Notes: a model not told the origin generated them from the letters alone. Shown: positions 18,144-27,212, counted from the stretch's first letter. The stretch: 57,501 bases of DNA from an uncultured Oscillibacter sp. (GCA_951800675.1 CATOKC010000004.1:1-57501); one strand, 5' to 3'. A program made the numbers and translations.

Positions 18144-18173
18144 GTAGGGGCGGACACATAGGTCCGCCCCTAC
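18144..18173. repeat. Dispersed palindrome, family A (30 bp)
   Basis: GTAGGGGCGGAC and GTCCGCCCCTAC flank a few central bases. Near-identical copies lie at 38722-38749, 43844-43872 and 56582-56608, always intergenic. Confidence 0.8.
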
Positions 18174-18189
18174 GTGGGCCAGTCCCGCC

Positions 18190-18236
18190 TTGGCGGACAC
18201 AGGTGTGTTTGTTACAATGGTCCTATAAGAACACAC
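18190..18236 (+). promoter_or_regulatory. Promoter with inverted repeat for the small protein gene at 18261
   Basis: TTGGCG at 18190-18195 and TACAAT at 18213-18218, spacer 17. GTGTGTT (18203-18209) and AACACAC (18230-18236) form an inverted repeat around the -10 that could bind a repressor. Confidence 0.5.
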
Positions 18237-18260
18237 TTGCGTCTTTTAGGAGGTCACGTC

Positions 18261-18554
18261 ATGGACACTTATTCAAATTGTCTGTACGACCATATCATGG
18301 GGCGGCCGCTTTTAAGCGGCCGGCGGGACATGACGGAATACAGCCTCCGTTCCGTGGAGCAGGACCGGGCGTGGGAGGAACCGCGAAAGGTCCTGACGGC
18401 GGAGCGGCTCCGGTTTCTGGAGGACTATCAGACGGCCAAGGCCCGGGTCTGCGCCCTGGAGGACGAATGGCTCTTCCGGGAGACCGTCTCCCTGGGCAGG
18501 TGGATGGCCGCCGAGGGCGGCGGCCCCTACAGGGAATGTCGACGTTTGCCCTAA
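18261..18554 (+). CDS. Small helical protein, possibly DUF6809-like; paralogue of the protein at 42059
   Basis: 97 residues, start ATG behind a strong AGGAGG. No membrane segment. The core LTAERLRFLEDYQTAKA and later FRETVSLGRWM aligns with LTAEQNRRLEDLLSRQF and FRSGLSIGVTL of the protein at 42059-42313, including spacing, so the two are paralogues. The family resembles small orphan proteins common in Oscillospiraceae; no function is known to me. Its 3' end overlaps miaB by four bases in convergent orientation. Confidence 0.7.
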   Translation: MDTYSNCLYDHIMGRPLLSGRRDMTEYSLRSVEQDRAWEEPRKVLTAERLRFLEDYQTAKARVCALEDEWLFRETVSLGRWMAAEGGGPYRECRRLP

Positions 18555-19963
18555 ACCGGCTCCCCGTACAGGGCCCAGGTGTTGCTTCCGGTGATCCTCA
18601 CGTCCAGGAATCGCCCGATCAGGGACTTGTCCCCCTTTAACCGCACCAGGCGGTTGCCCTCCGTTCGGGAGGAGAGGGGATACGCCTCGTCGCCGCTCTC
18701 CCCGTCCACCAGGACCCGGAGCGTTTTCCCTACATATCCGGCGTGTATCCGGGCGGAGTGGGCGTTCTGAACCTCCAGCAGGCGGTCGAACCAGGCCTGC
18801 TTTTCCTCCCGGGAGGCGGGGTCCGGCAGCTCCGCCGCCTTCGTTCCCGGCCGGGGGGAGTAGATAAACGTGAAGAGCGCGTCAAAGCCCACCTCTTCCA
18901 CCAAGGACACGGTGTCCATGGCCTCCGCCTCCGTCTCCCCGGGGAAGCCGATGATCACGTCGCTGGTCAAAACCAGCCCCGGCATGACGGACCGGGCGTA
19001 CCGGATCAGCTCCCGGTATTTCTCCCGGGTGTAGCGCCGGTTCATCTCCGCCAGCACCCGGTCGTTTCCGGACTGGAAGGGCAGGTGGAGCTGCTTGGCA
19101 ACATGACGGCACTTCGCCATCACGTCGAAAAGCCGGGGGGTGGCGTCCTTGGGGTGGCTGGACATGAAGCGGATCCAGTAGTCCCCGGGAATCTGGTCGA
19201 TGTCCTCCAGCAGGTCCGGGAAACGGTAGCCGCTGTCCAGGTCGTTGCCATAGGAGTTCACGTTCTGTCCCAGCAGGGTGATATCCTTGTATCCGGCCTC
19301 CACCAGCTCCCGGACCTCCGCCAGCACGGCGGCGCTCTCCCGGCTTCGCTCCCGGCCCCGGACATAGGGCACGATGCAGTAGGAGCAGAAGTTGTTGCAC
19401 CCGTACATGATGGAGACCCAGGCCTTCACCCCCCGTTCCCGGACCACCGGCAGCCCCTCGGCGATGCAGCCGTGCTCGTCGGCGGTGGAAAAGACCCGCT
19501 TCCGGGTTTCGTAAACCTGCCACAAAAGCTCCGGAAAGCGCCACAGGGCCTGGGGCCCAAAGACCAAATCCACATGGCGGTAGGATTCCCTCACCCGCTT
19601 CGCCACCCGATCTTCCTGGGCCATGCAGCCGCAAAGGACGATGACCTGCTCCGGGTTCTCCTTCTTGGAGTGGGTCAGGATGCCAAGGTTCCCAAAAACC
19701 CGCTGCTCCGCGTGCTCCCGGATGGCGCAGGTGTTCAGCAGGGCCAGGTCCGCCTCCTTCGGGTCCTCCGTAAAGGTGAAGCCCATTTCCTCCAGCATGC
19801 CCATGATCCGCTGGCCGTCCGCCACGTTCTGCTGGCAGCCGAAGGTCTCCACACAGGCCCGGGGATGGGCCCCCCGGGCGGCGAACAGGGCCTTGACCTT
19901 CTCCTGAAAGTCCCGCTGGCGGAGGATTTCCGCCTCCGGGACCATGATTTCCTCTCGCTTCAA
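18551..19963 (-). CDS. miaB: tRNA-2-methylthio-N6-dimethylallyladenosine synthase MiaB
   Basis: 470 residues, full length. N-terminal UPF0004 domain with three cluster cysteines (ETFGCQQN, LLNTCAIRE, LCGCMAQ), radical-SAM motif GCNNFCSYCIVP near residue 180, C-terminal TRAM domain. Adds methylthio groups to the i6A37 made by MiaA. The annotated start has a short leading extension (MKREEIMVPEAE), and a later start cannot be excluded. Confidence 0.95.
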   Translation of the reverse strand: MKREEIMVPEAEILRQRDFQEKVKALFAARGAHPRACVETFGCQQNVADGQRIMGMLEEMGFTFTEDPKEADLALLNTCAIREHAEQRVFGNLGILTHSKKENPEQVIVLCGCMAQEDRVAKRVRESYRHVDLVFGPQALWRFPELLWQVYETRKRVFSTADEHGCIAEGLPVVRERGVKAWVSIMYGCNNFCSYCIVPYVRGRERSRESAAVLAEVRELVEAGYKDITLLGQNVNSYGNDLDSGYRFPDLLEDIDQIPGDYWIRFMSSHPKDATPRLFDVMAKCRHVAKQLHLPFQSGNDRVLAEMNRRYTREKYRELIRYARSVMPGLVLTSDVIIGFPGETEAEAMDTVSLVEEVGFDALFTFIYSPRPGTKAAELPDPASREEKQAWFDRLLEVQNAHSARIHAGYVGKTLRVLVDGESGDEAYPLSSRTEGNRLVRLKGDKSLIGRFLDVRITGSNTWALYGEPV

Positions 19964-20010
19964 ACCGTTTCCTCCATACCTATACGGGATGTTGATGCTT
20001 AAACAAGCGT

Positions 20011-20039
20011 ATCATACCATGAAAGCCCGGAAAGCACAA
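20011..20039 (-). promoter_or_regulatory. Promoter of miaB
   Basis: Minus strand: TTGTGC, 17 bases, TATGAT; start about 40 bases before the miaB ATG. Confidence 0.6.
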
Positions 20040-20132
20040 GGAAAAATCCCGGCGGCGAACCCGGCTCTTTGTGGTTTTCGCCAGAGGTAAACGATTTGCC
20101 TTTGTGGAAAATGTAAAATTTCACAAAACCCC

Positions 20133-20161
20133 TTGACGGGCGGTTAAAATTATTGTATATT
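20133..20161 (+). promoter_or_regulatory. Promoter of the orphan transcript at 20.17 kb
   Basis: TTGACG at 20133-20138, 17-base AT-rich spacer, TATATT at 20156-20161. Confidence 0.7.
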
Positions 20162-20167
20162 TTAGCT

Positions 20168-20498
20168 ACAGAAAGAGGTGAGTCCAGTGTATTAGTCCGA
20201 CACGAAAGCCCACGTCTTCCAGCGCCGTTCGAAAAACCCCCAGCGCAGCCCCGGCAAATACGTGATCTCAGATTCCCAAAAACGAAACACCGCTCACTAA
20301 GGATGAGGCCGCGGGACCAACAGGTCGGCGCAAGAAACTGTTTCATGGATTGGAAACCCCCAAGGATCACTCATACTCCGGCAAATTTCCCACGAACGGC
20401 AGCCTTTAGAAAGCACGAGGTACAAGGACCAATGGATAGTCCGATCAATGGTTGAGCCCCCCATTCGCCGAAGGAGCGGATGGGGGGATGTTTTTTTT
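20168..20498 (+). ncRNA. Unclassified ~330-nt transcription unit, structured RNA or decayed small gene
   Basis: Bounded by a near-consensus promoter and a strong terminator (stem CCCCCCAT.CGC / GCG.ATGGGGGG at 20457-20487 followed by eight T). Base composition is less GC-rich than the flanking genes. I found none of the conserved landmarks of tmRNA, SRP RNA, RNase P RNA or a self-complementary 6S-like rod. Just after the start an AGAGGTGAG site precedes GTG AGT CCA GTG TAT TAG; the same frame is then open for 34 codons, and another frame is open for about 45 codons before TAG at 20408, both encoding hydrophilic peptides. A frameshifted small gene therefore remains possible. Short hairpins such as GACC-AACA-GGTC are present. 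Confidence 0.5.
20457..20498 (+). terminator. Terminator of the orphan transcript
   Basis: Stem of about 11 bp with a seven-base loop, then ATG and eight T. Confidence 0.8.
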
Positions 20499-20586
20499 GC
20501 GAAAGCGCCCTACCCCCTGGCGGCGGGTCTGGGGATACGCTCCCTTTGAAGCGGTCGGGGGCGCTGCCCTGCCGCCTTCCCAAAAA

Positions 20587-20616
20587 TCAACGGGCGGCGT
20601 CATAAGACGCCGCCCG
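20587..20616 (-). terminator. Terminator of rpsB-tsf
   Basis: CGGGCGGCGTC and GACGCCGCCCG pair perfectly around four bases; minus-strand T-run follows (TTGATTTTTG). Confidence 0.8.
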
Positions 20617-20654
20617 CTTGCTGGTTTATCAATTCGCGAAACTCGGTTTCGGTC

Positions 20655-21578
20655 TCAGCCCTTCACCAAAGAGGCGATCTCGTCGGCGAAGTTCTCCTGC
20701 TTTTTCTCGATGCCCTCGCCCTTCTCGAACCGCACGGCGGTCTTGAAGGTGATGGCGCCGCCCAGCTCCTTGGCCGCGTGGGCGATATAGGCCTCCACAG
20801 ACCCCTCGAACACGTCGGCGCGGACGGAATCCTGCTGGAGCAGGCAGTTCTCGGAATAGAACTTGTTCAGCTTGCCCATGACGATCTTCTCCCGGACCTG
20901 CTCGGGCTTGCCCGCCATTTTCGGGTCGTTCTCCATCTGGGCCAGCATGACCTTCTTCTCCTCGTCTAGCACGTCCTGGGTCACCTGGGACTTGTCCCAG
21001 AAGCGGGGGTTCAGGGCGGCGATCTGCATGGCGATGTTCTTGCCCAGCTCCGCCACCTGTTCGGCGGAGAGGCCGGTCTCCAGGTTCACCAGCACGCCGA
21101 TCTTGCCGCCGGCGTGGACGTAGGGCACGGACACGCCCTCGGCGTACCGGGCAAAGCGGCGGACCTTGATGTTCTCGCCGATGACCAGCACCATCTCCTG
21201 CTGCTGCTGGGTGACGGTGAGGTCGGTTCCATTATATTTGCACTCCATCAGAGCGTCCAGGTCGGCGGGGTTCTCCTTGGCCACGGTGGCGGCCACGCCC
21301 TTGACGAAGTCCACGAATTTCTCGTTTTTGCCCACGAAGTCGGTTTCGGCGTTCACCTCTACCACCACGCCCACGCCGTCGATGACGGCGGCGTAGGCCA
21401 TGCCCTCGGCGGCCACGCGGCCCGCCTTCTTCACGGAAGCGGCCATGCCCTTTTCCCGCAGCCACTCCACGGCCTTGTCCATGTCGCCGTCGGTGGCCAC
21501 CAGGGCCTTTTTGCAGTCCATCATACCTACGCCGGTCATCTCGCGCAGGTTCTTTACATCAGTTGCGCTAAAAGCCAT
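20655..21578 (-). CDS. tsf: Elongation factor Ts
   Basis: 307 residues. Nucleotide exchange factor of EF-Tu. N-terminal UBA-like domain with VKNLREMTGVGMMDCKKAL, core with VEVNAETDFVGKNEKF (TDFV motif contacting EF-Tu). Follows rpsB by 36 bases in the standard rpsB-tsf operon. Confidence 0.97.
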   Translation of the reverse strand: MAFSATDVKNLREMTGVGMMDCKKALVATDGDMDKAVEWLREKGMAASVKKAGRVAAEGMAYAAVIDGVGVVVEVNAETDFVGKNEKFVDFVKGVAATVAKENPADLDALMECKYNGTDLTVTQQQQEMVLVIGENIKVRRFARYAEGVSVPYVHAGGKIGVLVNLETGLSAEQVAELGKNIAMQIAALNPRFWDKSQVTQDVLDEEKKVMLAQMENDPKMAGKPEQVREKIVMGKLNKFYSENCLLQQDSVRADVFEGSVEAYIAHAAKELGGAITFKTAVRFEKGEGIEKKQENFADEIASLVKG

Positions 21579-21614
21579 AATTGCGTTCCTCCAAATTTAT
21601 TGTATCGCCGTATC

Positions 21615-22343
21615 TCACTCGGCGGCGGGAGCCTCGGGCTCCTCGGTCTGCTCGCCCTGGCGGCCCTCCAGCACGGCGTTGGCCATGATGGAGGAGATCA
21701 GCTTGATGGCCCGGATGGCGTCGTCGTTTCCGGGGATCACATAGTCGATTTCGTCGGGGTCGCAGTTGGTATCGGCGATGGCCACCACGGGAATGCCCAG
21801 CTTGTGGGCCTCGGCAATGGCGTTGCGCTCCTTCCGGGTGTCCACGATGAAGAGGGCGCCGGGGAGCTTCTTCATCTCCTTCACGCCGCCGAGATACTTC
21901 TCGAGCTTGGCGATCTCACCCAAGTGCTTCATGACTTCCTTCTTGGGCAGCATGTCGAAGGTGCCGTCCTCCTGCATGGCCTTGAGCTGGTTCAGCCGGT
22001 CCACGCGGGTGCGCATGGTCTTGAAGTTGGTCATCATGCCGCCCAGCCACCGGGCGTTGACATAGTACTGGCCGCAGCGGCCCGCCTCCTCCCGGATGGC
22101 GTCCTGGGCCTGCTTCTTGGTGCCCACGAACAGCAGGGACTGGCCGTTTTCAGAGAGCTGGCGGACGAAGTTGTACGCCTCCTCCAGCTTGCGGACGGTC
22201 TTCTGGAGGTCGACAATATAGATGCCGTTGCGCTCCGTGTAGATATAGGGGGCCATCTTGGGGTTCCACCGGCGGGTCTGGTGGCCGAAGTGGACGCCCG
22301 CCTCAAGCAGGGCCTTCATGGATACGACGCTGGAATTTGCCAT
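21615..22343 (-). CDS. rpsB: 30S ribosomal protein S2
   Basis: 242 residues. [21 protein letters not shown] is the S2 signature, and the second signature is [24 protein letters not shown]. First gene of the rpsB-tsf operon; acidic C-terminal tail. Confidence 0.97.
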   Translation of the reverse strand: MANSSVVSMKALLEAGVHFGHQTRRWNPKMAPYIYTERNGIYIVDLQKTVRKLEEAYNFVRQLSENGQSLLFVGTKKQAQDAIREEAGRCGQYYVNARWLGGMMTNFKTMRTRVDRLNQLKAMQEDGTFDMLPKKEVMKHLGEIAKLEKYLGGVKEMKKLPGALFIVDTRKERNAIAEAHKLGIPVVAIADTNCDPDEIDYVIPGNDDAIRAIKLISSIMANAVLEGRQGEQTEEPEAPAAE

Positions 22344-22461
22344 GGTGTTTGTTCCTCCAAATCAAGTTTAGTTTTTACCTCCGGCGGCTTCATCCCCCCC
22401 GCCAACCCAGGGCCTTGAGGCACCGGGCACCGGCGGAAAGTCGGCGTGCCGTGCGGAATGC
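22344..22461 (-). promoter_or_regulatory. rpsB leader, candidate autoregulatory RNA
   Basis: About 118 nt between the predicted start and the rpsB ATG, with complementary GC-rich segments (GCACGGCACGCCGAC... / GCCGGTGCCC...). rpsB leaders often bind S2; whether this one does is unknown. Confidence 0.35.
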
Positions 22462-22467
22462 TGAAAT

Positions 22468-22496
22468 ATCATATCACAGCCGGTTTTCCAATGCAA
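22468..22496 (-). promoter_or_regulatory. Promoter of rpsB-tsf
   Basis: Minus strand: TTGCAT, 17 bases, TATGAT. Confidence 0.7.
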
Positions 22497-22557
22497 GGGG
22501 ATTTTAACAAATCTCCGGGTTTTTTTCGGGAAAACTTCCCCTGTCCCCGCTTAAAGA

Positions 22558-22586
22558 TTGACATTTCCCCTCCGGGGAAGCATAAT
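22558..22586 (+). promoter_or_regulatory. Promoter of the pyrophosphatase gene
   Basis: TTGACA at 22558-22563, 17-base spacer, CATAAT at 22581-22586. Confidence 0.75.
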
Positions 22587-22642
22587 GGGGATATGATATG
22601 AGAGGGGACGCCGCCGCGCCCCGCGAAAGGAGCCTTTTTCCA

Positions 22643-24256
22643 ATGGACACCATTTATATCACCGGGCACCGAAACCCGGATACGGACTCCATCGTCTCCG
22701 CCATGGCCTACGCCGCCCTCCAAAACGCCCTGGGGAACCGGCAGTACCGGGCCGCCCGGCTGGGCCAGATCAGCGACGAGACCCAAATCGTCCTGGACCG
22801 CTTCGGCTTCCAGCCCCCCAAGCTCATCGACAATGTCCGCACCCAGGTCCGGGACCTGGACTACGACACGCCCCCCACCCTCTCCGCCGCGGCCACCGTC
22901 AGCCGGGGCTGGCAGGCCATGCAGGGGGGGAACCTCTCCATCCTCCCCGTGGCCAACGAGGACGGGACCCTCTACGGCACCCTCTCCGCCGGGGACGTGG
23001 CCAACTACGACATCACCACCGTCCGCAACCCCCGGGTGGAGGATATTCCGGTGTTCAACCTCATCTCCGTGCTGGAAGGGAAGCTCCTCCACGAGAGCGA
23101 GGACGCGCCGGACCTGGTTTCCGGGGAGGTGACCATCGCCCTGCCCGCCAGCCGGGAGAATCTGCTCTTCTCCAGCCCGGACAGCGTGGTCATCTGCGGC
23201 GACCAGCCGGACATGGTCCAGCGGGCCCTGGACCTCCAGGTGAACTGCGTCATCATCTGCCAGGGAGAGGCGCCCCAGGAGCTTTTGGAGCGGGCGGGAA
23301 AGACCTGCGTGATTTCCACCCCCATCGACGCCTACCAGGCTCTGCGGCTCATCTTCCACGCCCTGCCTATCGCCCGGGTGTGTAAGAGCAAGGATCTGGT
23401 CTGCTTCCACCTGGACGACTATATTGACGACGTGCAGGACGCCGTGCTGGAAAGCCGCTTCCGGGCCTATCCCATTTTGGACGAGGACGAAAGGGTGGTG
23501 GGGATGCTGTCCCGCTACCACCTCCTCCGCCCCCGGCGCAAGCGGGTGGTGCTGGTGGACCACAACGAGAAGTCCCAGTCCGTCACGGGGCTGGACCAGG
23601 CGGACATTCTGGAGATCATCGACCACCACCGCCTGGCGGACATCGAGACGAAAAACCCCATTCACGTCCGAAACGAGGCGGTGGGCAGCACCAACACCAT
23701 CATCGCGGAAATGTACCAGGAAAAGGGCCTGATGCCCACGGCGAAGATGGCGGGGCTCATGGCGGCGGCCATCGTGTCGGACACGGTGATGTTCAAGTCC
23801 CCCACCTGCACCCAGCGGGACATCGACATCGCCAACCGCATGGCCCGCATCGCGAGCGTGAAGCTGGAGGACCTGGGGCAGGCGATTTTCTCCGCCGCCT
23901 GCGGGGATGACAAGACCGCCGAGGCCATGCTGAAAACCGACTACAAGGAGTTCCACATCGCCGGGCACAACCTGGCGGTGAGCCAGATCACCACCATGGA
24001 TTCCGACCGGCTTCTCAAGCGGCTGGATGAGTTCTTGAAGATCATGGCCGAAACCCGGGAGAAGCGGGGGCTCCAGAGCGTGGTGCTGATGATTACCGAC
24101 GTGCTGCTGGAGGGGACCCAGCTTCTCTTCATGGGGGACGAGGACACCATCCGCCAGGCGTTTGGGATCAAGGGGGAGGAGAATTACGCCTTCCTGCCCA
24201 AGATTATGTCCCGAAAGAAGCAAGTGATTCCCATGCTGTCCGCATTATGGGGATGA
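22643..24256 (+). CDS. Manganese-dependent (family II) inorganic pyrophosphatase with CBS and DRTGG domains
   Basis: 537 residues, start at 22643 behind AAAGGAG. DHH phosphoesterase core: GHRNPDTDS near residue 8, DHHRLADIET near residue 320 and the DHHA2 domain at the C-terminus. Between residues ~70 and 300 the core is interrupted by a CBS pair with a DRTGG domain, the architecture of clostridial CBS-PPases that are inhibited or activated by adenine nucleotides including diadenosine polyphosphates. Hydrolyses PPi in the cytoplasm. Confidence 0.9.
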   Translation: MDTIYITGHRNPDTDSIVSAMAYAALQNALGNRQYRAARLGQISDETQIVLDRFGFQPPKLIDNVRTQVRDLDYDTPPTLSAAATVSRGWQAMQGGNLSILPVANEDGTLYGTLSAGDVANYDITTVRNPRVEDIPVFNLISVLEGKLLHESEDAPDLVSGEVTIALPASRENLLFSSPDSVVICGDQPDMVQRALDLQVNCVIICQGEAPQELLERAGKTCVISTPIDAYQALRLIFHALPIARVCKSKDLVCFHLDDYIDDVQDAVLESRFRAYPILDEDERVVGMLSRYHLLRPRRKRVVLVDHNEKSQSVTGLDQADILEIIDHHRLADIETKNPIHVRNEAVGSTNTIIAEMYQEKGLMPTAKMAGLMAAAIVSDTVMFKSPTCTQRDIDIANRMARIASVKLEDLGQAIFSAACGDDKTAEAMLKTDYKEFHIAGHNLAVSQITTMDSDRLLKRLDEFLKIMAETREKRGLQSVVLMITDVLLEGTQLLFMGDEDTIRQAFGIKGEENYAFLPKIMSRKKQVIPMLSALWG

Positions 24257-24305
24257 TGCTCCCCCGCCCGTCAGGGCGAGTAAAATCCCCCCCCCCTTTC
24301 AGGGG
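24256..24305. repeat. Dispersed two-hairpin element, family C
   Basis: Two adjacent small hairpins, one of the CGCCCG/AGGGCG type and one C-run/GGGGGA type, linked by AGTAAAAT. Related copies are at 4340-4384, 41461-41502, 42556-42603 and 56740-56784. Confidence 0.55.
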
Positions 24306-24326
24306 GAAAAGTAAGGAGGCCCCGCC

Positions 24327-25742
24327 ATGCCGCAGGCACCCGACTTCACCACCCTCTTTGACGACGACATCAACCTCCGGGGCCTCTTCGACATCCTCAG
24401 CCCTGAGAACAACCTGGTCCTGGCCGACGACATGATGCTCTCCGACGCCAAGGGCGTCATCCTCCGGGTCAGCGAGAGCTATGAGAAAAACTTCGGCTTC
24501 GTCCACAACTCCATTGTGGGCCGCTCCGCCTTCGATTTGGAGGCCGACGGCACATTCTCCCCCTGCGTCACCGCCGAGGTCATCCGCCAGAGGCGGAAAA
24601 TCACCGCCACCCAGACCATCAACCACGCCCACAAAAACGTCATGACCGTGGGCATCCCCCTTTTTGACCGCGCCGGGGAGCTGAAATTCGCCGTTTGCTT
24701 CAACACCGTCTCCATGGAGCAGATCAACGCCATCCAGCGGAACTACCGCCACCTCCAGGATTCCCTCCAGCAGTACACCCAGGAGATTGCCGAGCTCCGC
24801 ACCCGGGCCACCTCCACCAGCCTGATCTTCAAAAGCGCCTCCATGCAGCGGCTCTGGACGCTGATGCAGAACACGGCCAACACGAAAGCCAACATCTTAA
24901 TTACCGGGGAGACGGGCGTGGGGAAAAGCGCCGTGGCCAAGGCCATCCACGCCATGAGCAGCCGGGCCGACGGGCCCTTTATCGAGGTCAACTGCGCCGT
25001 GCTCCACGAAAACCTCATCGAATCCGAGCTCTTCGGCTATGAGAAGGGGGCCTTCACCGGGGCCGCCAGCGGCGGCAAAATCGGCAAAATCGAGCTGGCC
25101 AACAACGGCACCCTCTTCCTGGACGAGATCGGGGAGCTGCCCCCCCACATCCAGTCCAAGCTCCTCCAGCTCATCCAGGAGAAAACCATCGAGCGCCTCT
25201 CCGGCAACAAGCGCATTGAGCTGGACTTCCGCCTTTTGGTGGCCACCAACCGGAATTTGGAGGAGGCGGTCCAGCGGGGCCTCTTCCGCTCCGACCTCTT
25301 CTACCGGCTCAACGTCATCCGCATCCACATCCCCCCCCTCCGCCAGCGGCGGGAGGACGTGCTTCCCCTGGCCCACCAATTCCTGGCCCGGTTCTGCGGG
25401 GAGTATGAGAAAAACCTCACCTTCAGCCCCCGACTGCTGGCCTTTTTGGAGCGCTACGACTGGCCGGGAAACGTCCGGGAGCTTGAAAACCTGGTGGAGC
25501 GGCTGGCCATTACCGTCCAGGACCCCATCATCGACCTGGGGCACCTGCCGCCGGAGTACGCCGCCGGAACCGCCGCCCCCGCTCCCGCCCAGGAGGGCAC
25601 CCTGGCGGAGCGGATGGACGCCTACGAAGGGCGGATCATCCGGGAATCCTACCGCCGCTGGGGCACCACCGTGGCGGTGGCTAAGGAGCTGGGCATCTCC
25701 CAGGCCACGGCGGCCCGGAAGGTGGCGAAATATGTAAAGTAA
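24327..25742 (+). CDS. Sigma-54-dependent transcriptional activator with PAS domain
   Basis: 471 residues, start behind AAGGAGG. N-terminal PAS sensor (~residues 25-145), AAA+ domain (~165-395) with Walker A GETGVGKS, the GAFTGA loop that contacts sigma-54, Walker B TLFLDEIGE and FYRLNVIRI, then a Fis-type helix-turn-helix at the C-terminus (AVAKELGISQATAARKVAKY). No response-regulator receiver. Next gene is rpoN itself. The signal is probably a small molecule bound by PAS; targets unknown. No clear -24/-12 promoter was found in the window. Confidence 0.92.
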   Translation: MPQAPDFTTLFDDDINLRGLFDILSPENNLVLADDMMLSDAKGVILRVSESYEKNFGFVHNSIVGRSAFDLEADGTFSPCVTAEVIRQRRKITATQTINHAHKNVMTVGIPLFDRAGELKFAVCFNTVSMEQINAIQRNYRHLQDSLQQYTQEIAELRTRATSTSLIFKSASMQRLWTLMQNTANTKANILITGETGVGKSAVAKAIHAMSSRADGPFIEVNCAVLHENLIESELFGYEKGAFTGAASGGKIGKIELANNGTLFLDEIGELPPHIQSKLLQLIQEKTIERLSGNKRIELDFRLLVATNRNLEEAVQRGLFRSDLFYRLNVIRIHIPPLRQRREDVLPLAHQFLARFCGEYEKNLTFSPRLLAFLERYDWPGNVRELENLVERLAITVQDPIIDLGHLPPEYAAGTAAPAPAQEGTLAERMDAYEGRIIRESYRRWGTTVAVAKELGISQATAARKVAKYVK

Positions 25743-25770
25743 CCCCTCCGGGACCGAGAGGTCTTGGAGG

Positions 25771-25858
25771 AATGGCCTGACCAGCCCCCGGAAGGGGGGC
25801 GCGATCGCTGGAAGCGGCAGGGCCGCTGACGGCTGTCCAAGGGTCGGGCCCCACAGGA
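25771..25858. repeat. Dispersed palindrome, family B, with internal extra sequence
   Basis: Begins AATGGCCTGACC and ends GGTCGGGCCCCACAGG; compact copies are at 34867-34896 and 51359-51388. It occupies most of the 25743-25865 gap. Confidence 0.6.
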
Positions 25859-25865
25859 GGACCCT

Positions 25866-27197
25866 ATGAGCCTTGTTCAGCTGAAAACCGAACTGCGCCA
25901 GGAGCTAAAGCTGACCCCCCAGCTGATGCAGTCCATGGAGGTTTTGCAGATGACCTCCCAGGAGCTGCTGGAATACCTCTCCCGCCAGGCGGAGGAAAAT
26001 CCCCTGCTGGACCAGTCCGACCCGCCGGAGCGGGCCTATGAGGAGCTGCGCCGCCAGGCTGGGTGGATTGACGGCGGCGTCCGGGACCGGGCCACCTTCA
26101 CCCACGAGGACGCGGCTCCGGAGGCCGGGGCCATGGACAGCGCCCTGGAGAGCCTGGCCGCCTTCCTCCGGGACCAGATTCACCGCCTCCGGCTCCCCAA
26201 GCCCCTGGCGGCCCTGTGCGTCTATCTGGCGGAGCTGGTGGACGAGGACGGCTATCTGGCCCAGGAGGACCTGGAGGGCCTCGCCGCCATGAAGATTCCC
26301 CAGGCCCTGACGGACCAGGCCCTGGACACCCTCCAGAGCCTGGAGCCCCCGGGGGTGGGGGCCCGGTCCCTCTCCGAGTGCCTGCTGCTCCAGCTCAGCC
26401 GCCGGGAGGGCGCGGACCCCGTGGCCATGGACATTGCCGCCCGCTTCCTCCCGGAGCTGGGCCGGAAGCACTACGCCGCCATTGCCCAGAAGCTGGGAAC
26501 CACGGTGGAGGCCGTCCGGCAGGCGGAGGCGGTCATCGCCTCCCTGGAGCCCCATCCCGGTCGGGCCTTTCAACCGGCGGAGACCACGGTCTACGTCCGG
26601 CCCGACGTGTTTGTGGCGGAGCTGGAGGGGGAGCTGAAGGTGGTTTTGAACGAGTACTACCTGCCCCGGGTCTCCGTCAACGACTACTACCTCCGGCTTT
26701 TGAAAAGCTCGGACGAGAAGGAGACCAAGGACTACCTCCGCCAGAAGCTCCGCCAGGCCAAGTGGCTGCTGGACAGCCTGGAGCGCCGGGGAAGCACCCT
26801 TCGCCGCTGCGCCGAGGCGGCGCTGGAGGCCCAGCGCCCCTTCTTTGCCGGGCAGACCCAGACCCTGTCCCCCATGACCCTCACCACCCTGGCGGAGGGG
26901 CTGGAGCTCCACCCCTCCACGGTTTCCCGGGCCGTCCGGGGGAAGTACCTCCAGTGCCGCCAGGGTACATACCCCCTTCGGTATTTTTTCAGTCTCCCCG
27001 TCAGCGGCGGCGTTTCCCGCCAGGCGGCGAAGCAGGCCCTGCTGGCCCTGGTCCGGGAGGAGGACCGGCGGCGGCCCTACAGCGACCAGGACCTCTGCCG
27101 CCTTTTGGAGGAGCGGGGCATCTTTTTGGCCCGGCGGACGGTGACGAAATACCGTTTGGAGCTGGGCTTGGGCTCCTCGGCGGCCCGGAGGAAATGA
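25866..27197 (+). CDS. rpoN: RNA polymerase sigma-54 factor
   Basis: 443 residues. Region I is Gln/Leu-rich (LKTELRQELKLTPQLMQSMEVLQM), followed by the core-binding domain, the HTH region (ALAEGLELHPSTVSRAVRGKYLQC) and the C-terminal RpoN box ARRTVTKYR, which differs from the usual ARRTVAKYR by T for A. Adjacent to a sigma-54 activator. Confidence 0.94.
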   Translation: MSLVQLKTELRQELKLTPQLMQSMEVLQMTSQELLEYLSRQAEENPLLDQSDPPERAYEELRRQAGWIDGGVRDRATFTHEDAAPEAGAMDSALESLAAFLRDQIHRLRLPKPLAALCVYLAELVDEDGYLAQEDLEGLAAMKIPQALTDQALDTLQSLEPPGVGARSLSECLLLQLSRREGADPVAMDIAARFLPELGRKHYAAIAQKLGTTVEAVRQAEAVIASLEPHPGRAFQPAETTVYVRPDVFVAELEGELKVVLNEYYLPRVSVNDYYLRLLKSSDEKETKDYLRQKLRQAKWLLDSLERRGSTLRRCAEAALEAQRPFFAGQTQTLSPMTLTTLAEGLELHPSTVSRAVRGKYLQCRQGTYPLRYFFSLPVSGGVSRQAAKQALLALVREEDRRRPYSDQDLCRLLEERGIFLARRTVTKYRLELGLGSSAARRK

Positions 27198-27212
27198 CGG
27201 AAAATGAAAGGA

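Noticed and set aside
17027..18157. Extending the MBL hydrolase to 18157 in frame
   Set aside because: The family starts at MKIVTLLEN with GGGAGG upstream; the extension crosses the small peptide gene and the antisense promoter.
20153..20455. 100-codon ORF in the orphan transcript
   Set aside because: Its ATG overlaps the -10 element, so it would not be in the transcript, and no ribosome binding site precedes another start in that frame.
20168..20498. 6S RNA
   Set aside because: The 5' and 3' halves do not fold into a long rod with a central bubble.
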